Assembly (NCBI GenBank): GCA_030835005.1
Contig: JAUQWT010000400.1
Location: 1 to 14,427, forward strand
Reading direction: 5' to 3'
DNA length: 14,427 nucleotides
Source of the DNA: Ignavibacteria bacterium
GTDB taxonomy: Bacteria; Bacteroidota; Ignavibacteria; Tepidaquicellales; OLB5
In this document: positions 7,529 through 14,158 of the stretch, in pieces
Layout: every line of letters begins with the position of its first letter
How positions within the stretch are numbered: position 1 is the first letter of the stretch
Made by a program: the position numbers and the translations under genes
Notes under the pieces: model-generated
What the model saw: only the letters and a program-made list of their open reading frames with translations
Told to the model about the DNA's origin: nothing
The model's database searches: none

Positions 7529-7562
7529 GTCATTCTGAGAGAGCGAAGCGAACGAAGAATCC
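7529..7562 (+). repeat. Dispersed GTCATTCTGAG...GAAGAATCC repeat, copy C
   Basis: The most canonical copy in the window: it opens GTCATTCTGAGAGAGCGAAG and closes GAACGAAGAATCC. It sits between the aminotransferase stop and the membrane-protein start. I recall sequences of this type as scattered intergenic repeats in environmental bacterial genomes; that recollection is not tested here. On the opposite strand it yields the spurious peptide ILRSLRSLRMT. Confidence 0.65.
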
Positions 7563-7595
7563 AAACATTACTTTCTTTGGTATCAAAATACAATA

Positions 7596-8663
7596 ATGAA
7601 CTATCAACAATATAATGATTTTTCGCCTTCGCAAATAGATATGAAGGGTGAATATCAGAGGGGAGAGCCGGATACTATCCCATGGAGTTTTTTATTTTTG
7701 TATCTTATCCTGGCGATGGTGCTGGGCTATATTTATCATAAAAAAATAGTTGCGCCATTTAACTGGGACGCTCCCAACAGCCTGAATGCAGTTGCATCTT
7801 TTGAAACGCGCAAGCCATACCAGTTCCGCCTGCTTATGCCGATGCTGTTTTGGTTCTTTAAGCCGCTTGCTGTAATCTACGGAAAATATCTTTACAGCGC
7901 CTATAATATCATTATTGTATTTTTCATACAGGTGTTTTTTTATAAACTGCTTTGCGGTTATTTCAAAGATAAGAAACTGCTGTTATGGTTCGCTCCGGTG
8001 ATACTTTATCCAATGCTATGGAATTATATAATTTTGAACCAGTCATTTCAGTATTATGATTTTACAGCAATACTTTTTTCTGTGCTTGGGTTGTATTTTA
8101 TTGTAAGAGATAACTTCACTGCTTTTTTTATCACATTTCTGATTGGAGTTGTTAATAAAGAAACAGCGGCCTACCTGATATTTTCTTACGTTCTGTTTAA
8201 CTATCGCGATATGTTTAAGCTGAAAATTTTTCGGAATGCCGCAATGCTTTCGGCAATATTCATAGGATACAAGTTTTTGCTCGGCTATATTTTCAGAAAC
8301 AACCCCGGCGACCCGTTTGAAATAGGCATTGAAGATAACATCAGGGTCATTACCACTTTTTTCAGCAATATGATAATTGTAAAGAATATCCTGCTGAATT
8401 TTGGCGGACTTTATGTTTTTGCAGTCGTACTTTTTATATCGGGCCTGTGGCTGAAATTTCCCGATAAGAGACTAGTTATGATCAACCTTACGATTGTACC
8501 GTATTATATATTCGGGTTTTATATTACCTACATACAGGAGGTTCGGGTTTATACGGAACTTATTCCTATGATAACTATACTATTTTTGATATTTTTGAGC
8601 AACTTTAAAATTTCCGGGCTTGAACCCCGGGGCGCTATGAAGCGGAGTGAAATTGCCCGATAA
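7596..8663 (+). CDS. Polytopic membrane protein, possible GT-C-type transferase (paralogue A)
   Basis: A 355-aa integral membrane protein with roughly nine or ten hydrophobic helices starting at about residue 30. It is clearly homologous to the protein at 13127. Shared elements include AVASFE..(R/K)P.Q.R near the first external loop, LAPVI.YPMLWN (FAPVILYPMLWN here), a following N.QF.Y.DF-like segment, LLFNY/VLFNY, a F.FNFGGL-like segment, and E(V/M)R.Y near the end. The lumenal-type NKETA at 187-191 (E189) and EVR motifs recall conserved acidic and arginine residues in GT-C enzymes, but I cannot name a family. Context next to an ArnC-like GT2 suggests it uses a polyprenyl-linked sugar or polymerises or flips glycans. 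The last 15 residues have no counterpart in the paralogue and are encoded by a GC-rich palindrome, so the natural end may have been altered. Confidence 0.75.
   Translation: MNYQQYNDFSPSQIDMKGEYQRGEPDTIPWSFLFLYLILAMVLGYIYHKKIVAPFNWDAPNSLNAVASFETRKPYQFRLLMPMLFWFFKPLAVIYGKYLYSAYNIIIVFFIQVFFYKLLCGYFKDKKLLLWFAPVILYPMLWNYIILNQSFQYYDFTAILFSVLGLYFIVRDNFTAFFITFLIGVVNKETAAYLIFSYVLFNYRDMFKLKIFRNAAMLSAIFIGYKFLLGYIFRNNPGDPFEIGIEDNIRVITTFFSNMIIVKNILLNFGGLYVFAVVLFISGLWLKFPDKRLVMINLTIVPYYIFGFYITYIQEVRVYTELIPMITILFLIFLSNFKISGLEPRGAMKRSEIAR
8614..8659. repeat. GC-rich nested palindrome across a gene junction
   Basis: CCGGG (8614-8618) can pair with CCCGG (8626-8630); CCCCGGGG (8625-8632) is self-complementary; CGCT (8633-8636) pairs with AGCG (8641-8644); and CGGGC (8615-8619) can pair with GCCCG (8655-8659), enclosing the whole unit. 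It is far more GC-rich than the flanking membrane-protein sequence. It encodes the membrane protein's tail and supplies the start region of the methyltransferase. Its GGGCTT(G/T)A core resembles the GGGGCTTTAGCCCC hairpin at 5403, so it may be a related element. Confidence 0.5.
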
Positions 8664-9369
8664 TACCGAATCGGAAAAACAGGTAAGTTTTGATGAATAT
8701 ATAGAAACTTATAAAACCGAGATACAGGATTCAATTGGTTTTATAGGGCAGGATGTGGATTTTTTCATAGAGCTGAAAGTTGATCTGCTGAGGGATCTTG
8801 CAGAGAAGAATTTAGGGAGCTTGAACAAGATCAAAGCACTTGATATCGGCAGCGGTGTTGGGCTTGTTGACAGGTTCTTAAAAAGCAGCATAGAAAACCT
8901 TTACGGAGTTGATGTAGAAAACGGCGTAGTAGAAAAAGCCAAACAAAATAATCCCGAAGTAATATATAATATTTATGATGGGCTGAAACTTCCGTTTGAA
9001 GATAATACATTTGACCTTACTTTTGCAATCAACGTTATGCATCATGTACCGCCGGTTCACTGGCGAAATTTTGCAGGCGAAATGAACCGCGTATTAAAGC
9101 CGGGCGGAATAGCCGCCGTATTTGAGCATAATCCGCTGAATCCGTTAACAAGAATAGCCGTTGCAAGGTGCGAGTTTGACCGCGACGCAGTTCTGCTGAG
9201 CCATAAGACGCTCAAGTCGCTGCTTAATGAAGCAAAGTTTGAAATGATCAAGGATGCTTACATTGTTTTTTTCCCCTTCAAAGCAAAATTTTTCCGTAAT
9301 ATTGAACTTGGTTTAGGCTGGCTGCCATTTGGCGCGCAGCATTTTGCAGCAGGCAGGAAACGGAAGTAA
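8647..9369 (+). CDS. SAM-dependent methyltransferase, class I
   Basis: A Rossmann-type methyltransferase of 240 aa, soluble. The SAM-binding ALDIGSGVG spans about 64-72 (D66, G68, G70, G72), GVDVEN supplies the acidic ribose-binding residue D89, LPFEDNTFDLTFAINVMHHV is the family's motif II-III region, and RVLKPGG follows. The C-terminal EHNPLNPLTR segment is found in methyltransferases of sugar or polyketide loci. It probably O- or N-methylates a sugar of the glycan made here, but the substrate is not readable. The start is GTG at 8647 or TTG at 8653; both lie inside the palindrome and overlap the membrane-protein gene by 17 or 11 bases. No ATG exists near a suitable N-terminus. An AT-rich 176-base gap follows, which may separate two transcription units. 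Confidence 0.84.
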   Translation: MKLPDNTESEKQVSFDEYIETYKTEIQDSIGFIGQDVDFFIELKVDLLRDLAEKNLGSLNKIKALDIGSGVGLVDRFLKSSIENLYGVDVENGVVEKAKQNNPEVIYNIYDGLKLPFEDNTFDLTFAINVMHHVPPVHWRNFAGEMNRVLKPGGIAAVFEHNPLNPLTRIAVARCEFDRDAVLLSHKTLKSLLNEAKFEMIKDAYIVFFPFKAKFFRNIELGLGWLPFGAQHFAAGRKRK

Positions 9370-9545
9370 TTCAGAAATTCTAGTTTACTTTTTTTCAGAA
9401 CACCTGAGCCGAAGACAGAGAACATCTAAATTCCAAAATACCTTTATAGTATATCTTTATTTCTGTATTTTAATATACTTAGCGTTGCTATAAGTTATTA
9501 TAAACAGATTAAATACAGGTAAATAATACTAACAAAACCTATAGT

Positions 9546-10505
9546 ATGTCAATTCTTCAGCAGCCGGGCTTAACCCAAAATCCGAAAATAAGCATTGTTA
9601 CGGCTGTATATAATTCATGTAATTACTTAGATGAATTCCTAGCCCGTACTGCCGAAGCGCTTGCCGGGATGAATTGTTCCGTTTACGAGATAATCTGCGT
9701 GAATGACGGCTCCCCCGATAACTCGCTTGATAAACTCTTCGAGCTTAAGAAGAAATATCCCAATCTTATCATCATTGATCTATCCCGCAATTTCGGTCAT
9801 CACTATGCACTTTTTGCAGGTGTTGCAGCAAGCACGGGTGAATATGTTTTTCTAATAGACTGCGACCTTGAAATAGACCCGGGTGTAATAAAAGATTTTT
9901 ACAAGGAGATCCAAAATACAAGCCATGACGTAGTTTACGGTTACCAGGAACACAGGAAGGGAGGACTCTTCGAAAAGATCTCCGGCGGGCTCTTCTGGAG
10001 CATTTTTAATCTCTTAAGCGAAACGAAGGTTTCAAGAAATGTCTTGACCGAGCGCATCCTTTCGCGTAAATACGCCGATTCACTTGTTCAAATGGGGGAT
10101 AAGAATCTTTTTCTTGCAGGAATGATGAACTGGATGGGTTACGACCAGAAAGGAATTCCGGTAAAAAAGATTAAACGTGAAGGCAGAAGTAATTATTCGC
10201 TTGGCAGGAAGATTTCGCTGGCCGTCAATTCCATCACGTCATTCTCACCGGCGCCGCTGAAAGGAATTTTTTATGCAGGCCTTATTATAACCCTGTTAAG
10301 CCTCTCATTTGCGGCTTACCTGATACTCAGAAAAATACTTTTTCCGGGGGAATTATTTCTGGGCTGGACTTCAATATTGGTATCTATAAGTTTTTCTCTT
10401 GGCATTATTACTTTGTGCTTGGGCATTATAGGGATATATCTTTCGAAAATATTCTCACAGGTGCAGAACAGGCCTCTTTATTTTGTAAAAGATATTTTCA
10501 AATGA
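9546..10505 (+). CDS. Polyprenyl-phosphate glycosyltransferase, GT2 (ArnC/GtrB-like), second copy
   Basis: Second GT2 of the undecaprenyl-phosphate type, 319 aa. It shows SIVTAVYN at 16-23, VNDGSPDNS at 52-60, the metal-binding DCDLEIDP at 105-112, the basic R-E-G-R-S-N-Y-S-L motif before the membrane region, SFSPAPL, and two hydrophobic helices at about 241-261 and 274-297, ending in VQNRPLYFV. It is only distantly similar to the GT2 at 1042, with a DLEIDP rather than DLQDPP metal motif, so the two probably load different sugars. The enzyme would act at the cytoplasmic membrane face, charging undecaprenyl phosphate. The ATG start leaves about 13 residues before the first strand, which is acceptable. 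It leads the formyltransferase-WbqC-WecE group, making a modified amino sugar a plausible donor. Confidence 0.89.
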   Translation: MSILQQPGLTQNPKISIVTAVYNSCNYLDEFLARTAEALAGMNCSVYEIICVNDGSPDNSLDKLFELKKKYPNLIIIDLSRNFGHHYALFAGVAASTGEYVFLIDCDLEIDPGVIKDFYKEIQNTSHDVVYGYQEHRKGGLFEKISGGLFWSIFNLLSETKVSRNVLTERILSRKYADSLVQMGDKNLFLAGMMNWMGYDQKGIPVKKIKREGRSNYSLGRKISLAVNSITSFSPAPLKGIFYAGLIITLLSLSFAAYLILRKILFPGELFLGWTSILVSISFSLGIITLCLGIIGIYLSKIFSQVQNRPLYFVKDIFK

Positions 10506-10557
10506 TGGCGGTAAACTGAATTTAATACAATCTTTAACAATATTCATACAGATATTC

Positions 10558-11226
10558 GTGAAAAAAATAGTTTTCCTTGTTTCCGGTTCAGGCGGTACTT
10601 TGCGGTTTCTGTATCACGCAATAAGACGCATAGGGCTGGATTTTGAAATCACAGGCGTGCTGGGTGACCGTGAATGCTCAGCTCTTGATTTTGCTGCACG
10701 GAACAAGATCTATTCAAAAAAATTAAAGTACAACAGGACATCACCGGGTGAACTTCGCTCGGAACTTGAGTCCCTGCAGCCAGGGCTGATAGTTACCAAT
10801 ATTCATAAAATAATAGATACCGAAACGCTCAAAAAATTTCCGGAAAAATTCATCAATTTACATTATTCTTTATTGCCAAGTTTTGGCGGCATAATTGGCA
10901 TGGAAACGGTTGAAAGGGCAAAGAAACTGAACGCAGGCTTTGTAGGAGGCACCTGTCATGAGGTGAGCGAAGATGTAGATGCAGGCAGGATAATTCAGCA
11001 GGGATGCTTTGCCGTTGACTGGGACAGAGATAAAGACATTGTTGATACAGTTTTTAAAGTATCCTGTATTGTTCTAATGGGCGGTATCATGACAAAATTT
11101 GCAGTAAGCTCCGTAAGCAATGAGCAGTTAATACTCAACAACAGAAAAGCGATTTTTTCTCCAGCGTTGCCGTTTGATGATATTTTTGACGATTCGTTCT
11201 GGGAATTGATCAAGGAAACCAATTAA
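10558..11226 (+). CDS. Formyltransferase-fold protein (PurN-like), likely sugar N-formyltransferase
   Basis: A 222-aa protein of the 10-formyltetrahydrofolate-dependent formyltransferase fold. It begins IVFLVSGSGGTL, like the SGnGSNL start of GAR transformylase. It keeps the catalytic Asn-His-Asp set: N100 and H102 in NLHYSLLP (100-107) and D141 in the E-D-V-D-A-G segment, equivalent to the DELDGG aspartate of PurN. Folate-type binding and formyl transfer to an amine are therefore supported. It could be a true PurN, but its place between an ArnC-like GT2 and WbqC/WecE genes favours formylation of a 4-amino-4,6-dideoxy sugar nucleotide. Sugar formyltransferases of similar short length are known. 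It lacks the extra C-terminal domain of ArnA-type enzymes. The GTG start matches the natural N-terminus; no ATG is nearby. Confidence 0.82.
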   Translation: MKKIVFLVSGSGGTLRFLYHAIRRIGLDFEITGVLGDRECSALDFAARNKIYSKKLKYNRTSPGELRSELESLQPGLIVTNIHKIIDTETLKKFPEKFINLHYSLLPSFGGIIGMETVERAKKLNAGFVGGTCHEVSEDVDAGRIIQQGCFAVDWDRDKDIVDTVFKVSCIVLMGGIMTKFAVSSVSNEQLILNNRKAIFSPALPFDDIFDDSFWELIKETN

Positions 11227-11244
11227 GAGGATTTGCAGAAGTAA

Positions 11245-11961
11245 TTGAAAAAGAAAGTTGCAGTAATACAATCAAACTATATTCCATGGAAGGGATACTT
11301 TGATATATTAAACGATGCCGATGTTTTTATATTTTATGATGACGTTCAGTTCACCAAAAACGACTGGCGTAACCGGAATAAGATAAAAAAGGAAGGAGGC
11401 ACTCACTGGCTTTCTGTACCGGTCGGAACGGACCTGAACAGACTGATCAGCGAAGTTAAGATCACGGATGATAAGTGGGGAAAAAAGCATTTTAAAACTA
11501 TCGAGCAATATTACCAGCGGGCGCCTTTCTATAAGGATTACAAGGAATTCCTTGAGCATGTTTATATTGAAAAACAATGGGAGTATCTTTCAGAGTTAAA
11601 CCATTACATGATAAAGACTATTGCATCAGATTTTTTAAAATGCAAAGCTATGTATGAAGTTTCCGAAAAATATAAACCTGAGGGCAAACGGCTTGAGAGG
11701 CTTCTGGATCTGCTGAAAAAATGCGGAACCGAAAGCTATATCACCGGTCCCTCGGCAAAGAGTTATATTGATGAGATGGAATTCAGCAAGAACGGAATAG
11801 AAATAATTTTTAAAGATTATTCCGGCTATCCGGAATATCCTCAGCTCTACACACCTCCGTTTGAGCATTTCGTAAGCGTCTTAGACGTACTTTTTAATAC
11901 CGGAAACGATGCACCATATTTTATTTGGGGATGGAGAGAGGGACAAAGATCAAACATATGA
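11245..11961 (+). CDS. WbqC-family protein
   Basis: A complete, soluble 238-aa member of the WbqC-like family. Recognisable are VIQSNYIPWKGYFD at 7-20, DVFIFYDDVQFTKNDWRNRN at 26-45, HWLSVPV shortly after, and the C-terminal PPFEHFVSVLD...G. Members occur in O-antigen and other surface-glycan clusters beside aminotransferases; the biochemical activity is not settled as far as I know, with a part in N-acylation or amino-acid decoration of amino sugars a common suggestion. Here it lies between a formyltransferase and a WecE-type aminotransferase, which fits that idea. The start is TTG: an in-frame TAA (11242-11244) directly precedes it, so no upstream start is possible. The stop overlaps the next gene's ATG in an ATGA junction, which implies translational coupling with the aminotransferase. 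Confidence 0.88.
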   Translation: MKKKVAVIQSNYIPWKGYFDILNDADVFIFYDDVQFTKNDWRNRNKIKKEGGTHWLSVPVGTDLNRLISEVKITDDKWGKKHFKTIEQYYQRAPFYKDYKEFLEHVYIEKQWEYLSELNHYMIKTIASDFLKCKAMYEVSEKYKPEGKRLERLLDLLKKCGTESYITGPSAKSYIDEMEFSKNGIEIIFKDYSGYPEYPQLYTPPFEHFVSVLDVLFNTGNDAPYFIWGWREGQRSNI

Positions 11962-13091
11962 AATACCCGTTTAATAAGCCGTTTTTAACCGGCAAAGAAA
12001 TAGATTATATAGTTGAATCGGTAAACAGCGGGAAGATATCAGGCGACGGCAAGTTTACGAAACTATGCCACAGCTTCTTTGAAAACAGATTTGGATTCAA
12101 AAAGGCAATGCTGACAACAAGCTGCAGCGATGCGCTTGAGCTTGCCGCCTTATTGCTTGATATAAAACCTGGAGATGAAGTAATAGTCCCCTCCTTTACA
12201 TTTGTTTCAACCGCAAACGCTTTTGTGCTAAGAGGTGCAAAAATAGTTTTTGCCGATAGCGGCGAACTTGATCCGAATATTGATGTATCAAAACTTGAAT
12301 CACTTATTACTCCGAAAACAAAGGCGATCGCCGTGGTGCACTACGCAGGCATTGCCTGTGATATGGACGCGGTCCTGGAAATTGCACGCAGACACAACAT
12401 TCATGTTATTGAAGATGCAGCTCACTCGGTTGATTCATATTACAAAGGCAGGCGGCTAGGTTCATTTGGCACTTTTTCGGCATTCAGCTTTCACGAAACG
12501 AAAAACGTAATATCCGGCGAAGGGGGAATGATAATTATCAATGATGAAAGCTACGTAAACCGCGCTGAGATAATCCGCGAAAAGGGTACGAACCGGTCAG
12601 CGTTTTTCCGGGGCGAAGTTGATAAGTATAACTGGGTAGATATTGGTTCATCATTTTTACCATCGGATATAATTGCTGCAATTTTATATGCACAGCTTGA
12701 AAATCTTGACAAAATACAGAAACAAAGGATATCTTTGTGGAACGCCTATCACAAAAGTCTCAAGCCGTTGGCGGATAAAGGTTATTTTTCGCTTCCTGTT
12801 ATTCCGGATTACGCAACAAATAACGGGCACATGTTCTATATTCTTTGTGATGCCAATAAACGTCAGGCATTGATTAATCACATGAAAAAATCTGACATAC
12901 TTCCAACCTTTCACTATCTTTCTCTACACCGCTCGCCATTTTACAGAGAGCTCCATGATGGCAGGGAGCTTAGGAATACGGATAATTTTTCTGAAACCCT
13001 GCTTCGGCTTCCGCTATACTATGAGCTTAGTCAAGGTGATGTGGAATTTATTACTGAGAAAATTGCCGAATTCTTTGAGCCCAAGCAATAG
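11958..13091 (+). CDS. wecE: dTDP-4-amino-4,6-dideoxygalactose transaminase (WecE/RffA)
   Basis: PLP enzyme that transaminates dTDP-4-keto-6-deoxyglucose to dTDP-4-amino-4,6-dideoxy-D-galactose (Fuc4N) in the cytoplasm. Similarity to E. coli WecE, from memory, runs over nearly the full length: the PFN.P...G.E.DY start, SGK..GDG.FT, GDEVIVPSFTFVSTANAFVL, AKIVF.D, PVHYAG-like VVHYAG, EDAAHS with D153, the SFHETKN motif with Schiff-base K182, IREKGTNRS.FFRG.VDKY.W.DIGSS, and LPLYYELS near the end. Its 377-aa length agrees. The frame opens at ATG 11925, but ATG 11958 is chosen because it overlaps the WbqC stop as ATGA and begins at the conserved N-terminus. No rmlA/rmlB genes for the substrate are in this window, so they must lie elsewhere. 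Confidence 0.92.
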   Translation: MKYPFNKPFLTGKEIDYIVESVNSGKISGDGKFTKLCHSFFENRFGFKKAMLTTSCSDALELAALLLDIKPGDEVIVPSFTFVSTANAFVLRGAKIVFADSGELDPNIDVSKLESLITPKTKAIAVVHYAGIACDMDAVLEIARRHNIHVIEDAAHSVDSYYKGRRLGSFGTFSAFSFHETKNVISGEGGMIIINDESYVNRAEIIREKGTNRSAFFRGEVDKYNWVDIGSSFLPSDIIAAILYAQLENLDKIQKQRISLWNAYHKSLKPLADKGYFSLPVIPDYATNNGHMFYILCDANKRQALINHMKKSDILPTFHYLSLHRSPFYRELHDGRELRNTDNFSETLLRLPLYYELSQGDVEFITEKIAEFFEPKQ

Positions 13092-13126
13092 CTAATGAAA
13101 TTTTTATCGGAAATTAAAACAGAGAA

Positions 13127-14158
13127 ATGAAATTACTTAACATCAGGATTCCCAACCAGCGATTCCCGACCCTTATCATCCAGATATATTACCTGATGAT
13201 AGCTATTACATTTACCTATCTGTACTATCATAAGTTTATTCAGGGCGCAGATTTCTACAGTCCGCTTTCACCCGGCGGTCTGCATGCAGTTGCCAGCTTT
13301 GAATCTGTCAGGCCGATACAATACAGAATACTTATTCCGTTCATATTCAAAGGCATTGCAGTACTTAAGATTATTCCGGATAAACCGCTTTTCTTCCTGA
13401 TAAATGCAGCGCAGGCAAATATGATACTGCTTTCGTTTTATTTCCTTCTAAACAGGCATTTTCAGAGCAAGGCAATGAACTGCTGGCTGGCCCCGGTGAT
13501 AATTTATCCCATGTTATGGAATCTTATCATAATGAACGGACAGTTTTTTTATATGGATTTCGGACTGCTTCTGTTCATGATTCTTGGATATTATTTCATA
13601 GTTACCAGGCGGGAGAACTGGCTTCTTGTTACATTCTTTTTCGGTTACCTTAACCATACGGCTGTAACATATCTTGTGATCTCATATCTTTTATTCAATT
13701 ATGACCGGCTGTTCAGAATAAAAACGGTCTTTTATGCCGTGGCGATGACTGTAATGTTCTTTGCAATACCGGCGGCCATAAATCTTTTTTTGCCGCCTTC
13801 ATCAACAGGACATTTTCTGATCAATAACTTTTCCAGGAACATAGGTTTGTTTACCGAACACCCCGCTCATCTGTTATTAAGGGATTTCTTCTTCAATTTC
13901 GGCGGGCTTCATTTCTTTGTCTTGATATTCTTAATCACCGGTGCATGGAAGAAGTTTAAAGGTCCATACCTGTATATACAAATTATGATCATACCCTTTT
14001 TCATATCTCTGCTTGTGACCTTCAGCCTTGAAGAGATGCGCAATTATGTTGCGATAATACCCAATATAATCATTTTATGTCTTTTCTTTTTGAGCACTTT
14101 CCCGAATTCATTCCTTAGGCCGCATGAACACATATTGACCCAAGGGGAAAAAAATTGA
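13127..14158 (+). CDS. Polytopic membrane protein, possible GT-C-type transferase (paralogue B)
   Basis: A 343-aa integral membrane protein with about nine or ten hydrophobic helices, homologous to the protein at 7596 across most of its length: HAVASFESVRPIQYRIL, WLAPVIIYPMLWN, NGQFFYMDF, LLFNY, FFNFGGLHFF and LEEMRNYVAIIP all have close counterparts there. The segment equal to NKETA in the paralogue is NHTAV here (176-180), replacing the acidic residue with Thr178, so the two may differ in activity. As with paralogue A, it directly follows an aminotransferase gene. A role as the membrane transferase, polymerase or flippase for a lipid-linked amino sugar is inferred from neighbours only. Its TGA overlaps the TTG of the next gene by four bases. 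Confidence 0.75.
   Translation: MKLLNIRIPNQRFPTLIIQIYYLMIAITFTYLYYHKFIQGADFYSPLSPGGLHAVASFESVRPIQYRILIPFIFKGIAVLKIIPDKPLFFLINAAQANMILLSFYFLLNRHFQSKAMNCWLAPVIIYPMLWNLIIMNGQFFYMDFGLLLFMILGYYFIVTRRENWLLVTFFFGYLNHTAVTYLVISYLLFNYDRLFRIKTVFYAVAMTVMFFAIPAAINLFLPPSSTGHFLINNFSRNIGLFTEHPAHLLLRDFFFNFGGLHFFVLIFLITGAWKKFKGPYLYIQIMIIPFFISLLVTFSLEEMRNYVAIIPNIIILCLFFLSTFPNSFLRPHEHILTQGEKN

Noticed and set aside
7402..7593. Minus-strand frame containing ILRSLRSLRMT
   Set aside because: The peptide is the translation of dispersed repeat copy C and of the aminotransferase 3' end, not a gene.
9395..9426. Segment with CCTGAGCCGAAG resembling the dispersed repeat
   Set aside because: Only the centre matches and the conserved ends are missing; it may be a decayed copy but is not separable from chance.
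9448..9479. Inverted repeat AGTATAT / ATATACT before the second GT2
   Set aside because: It is only seven AT pairs with an 18-nt spacer in an AT-rich gap, so too weak for an operator or terminator call.
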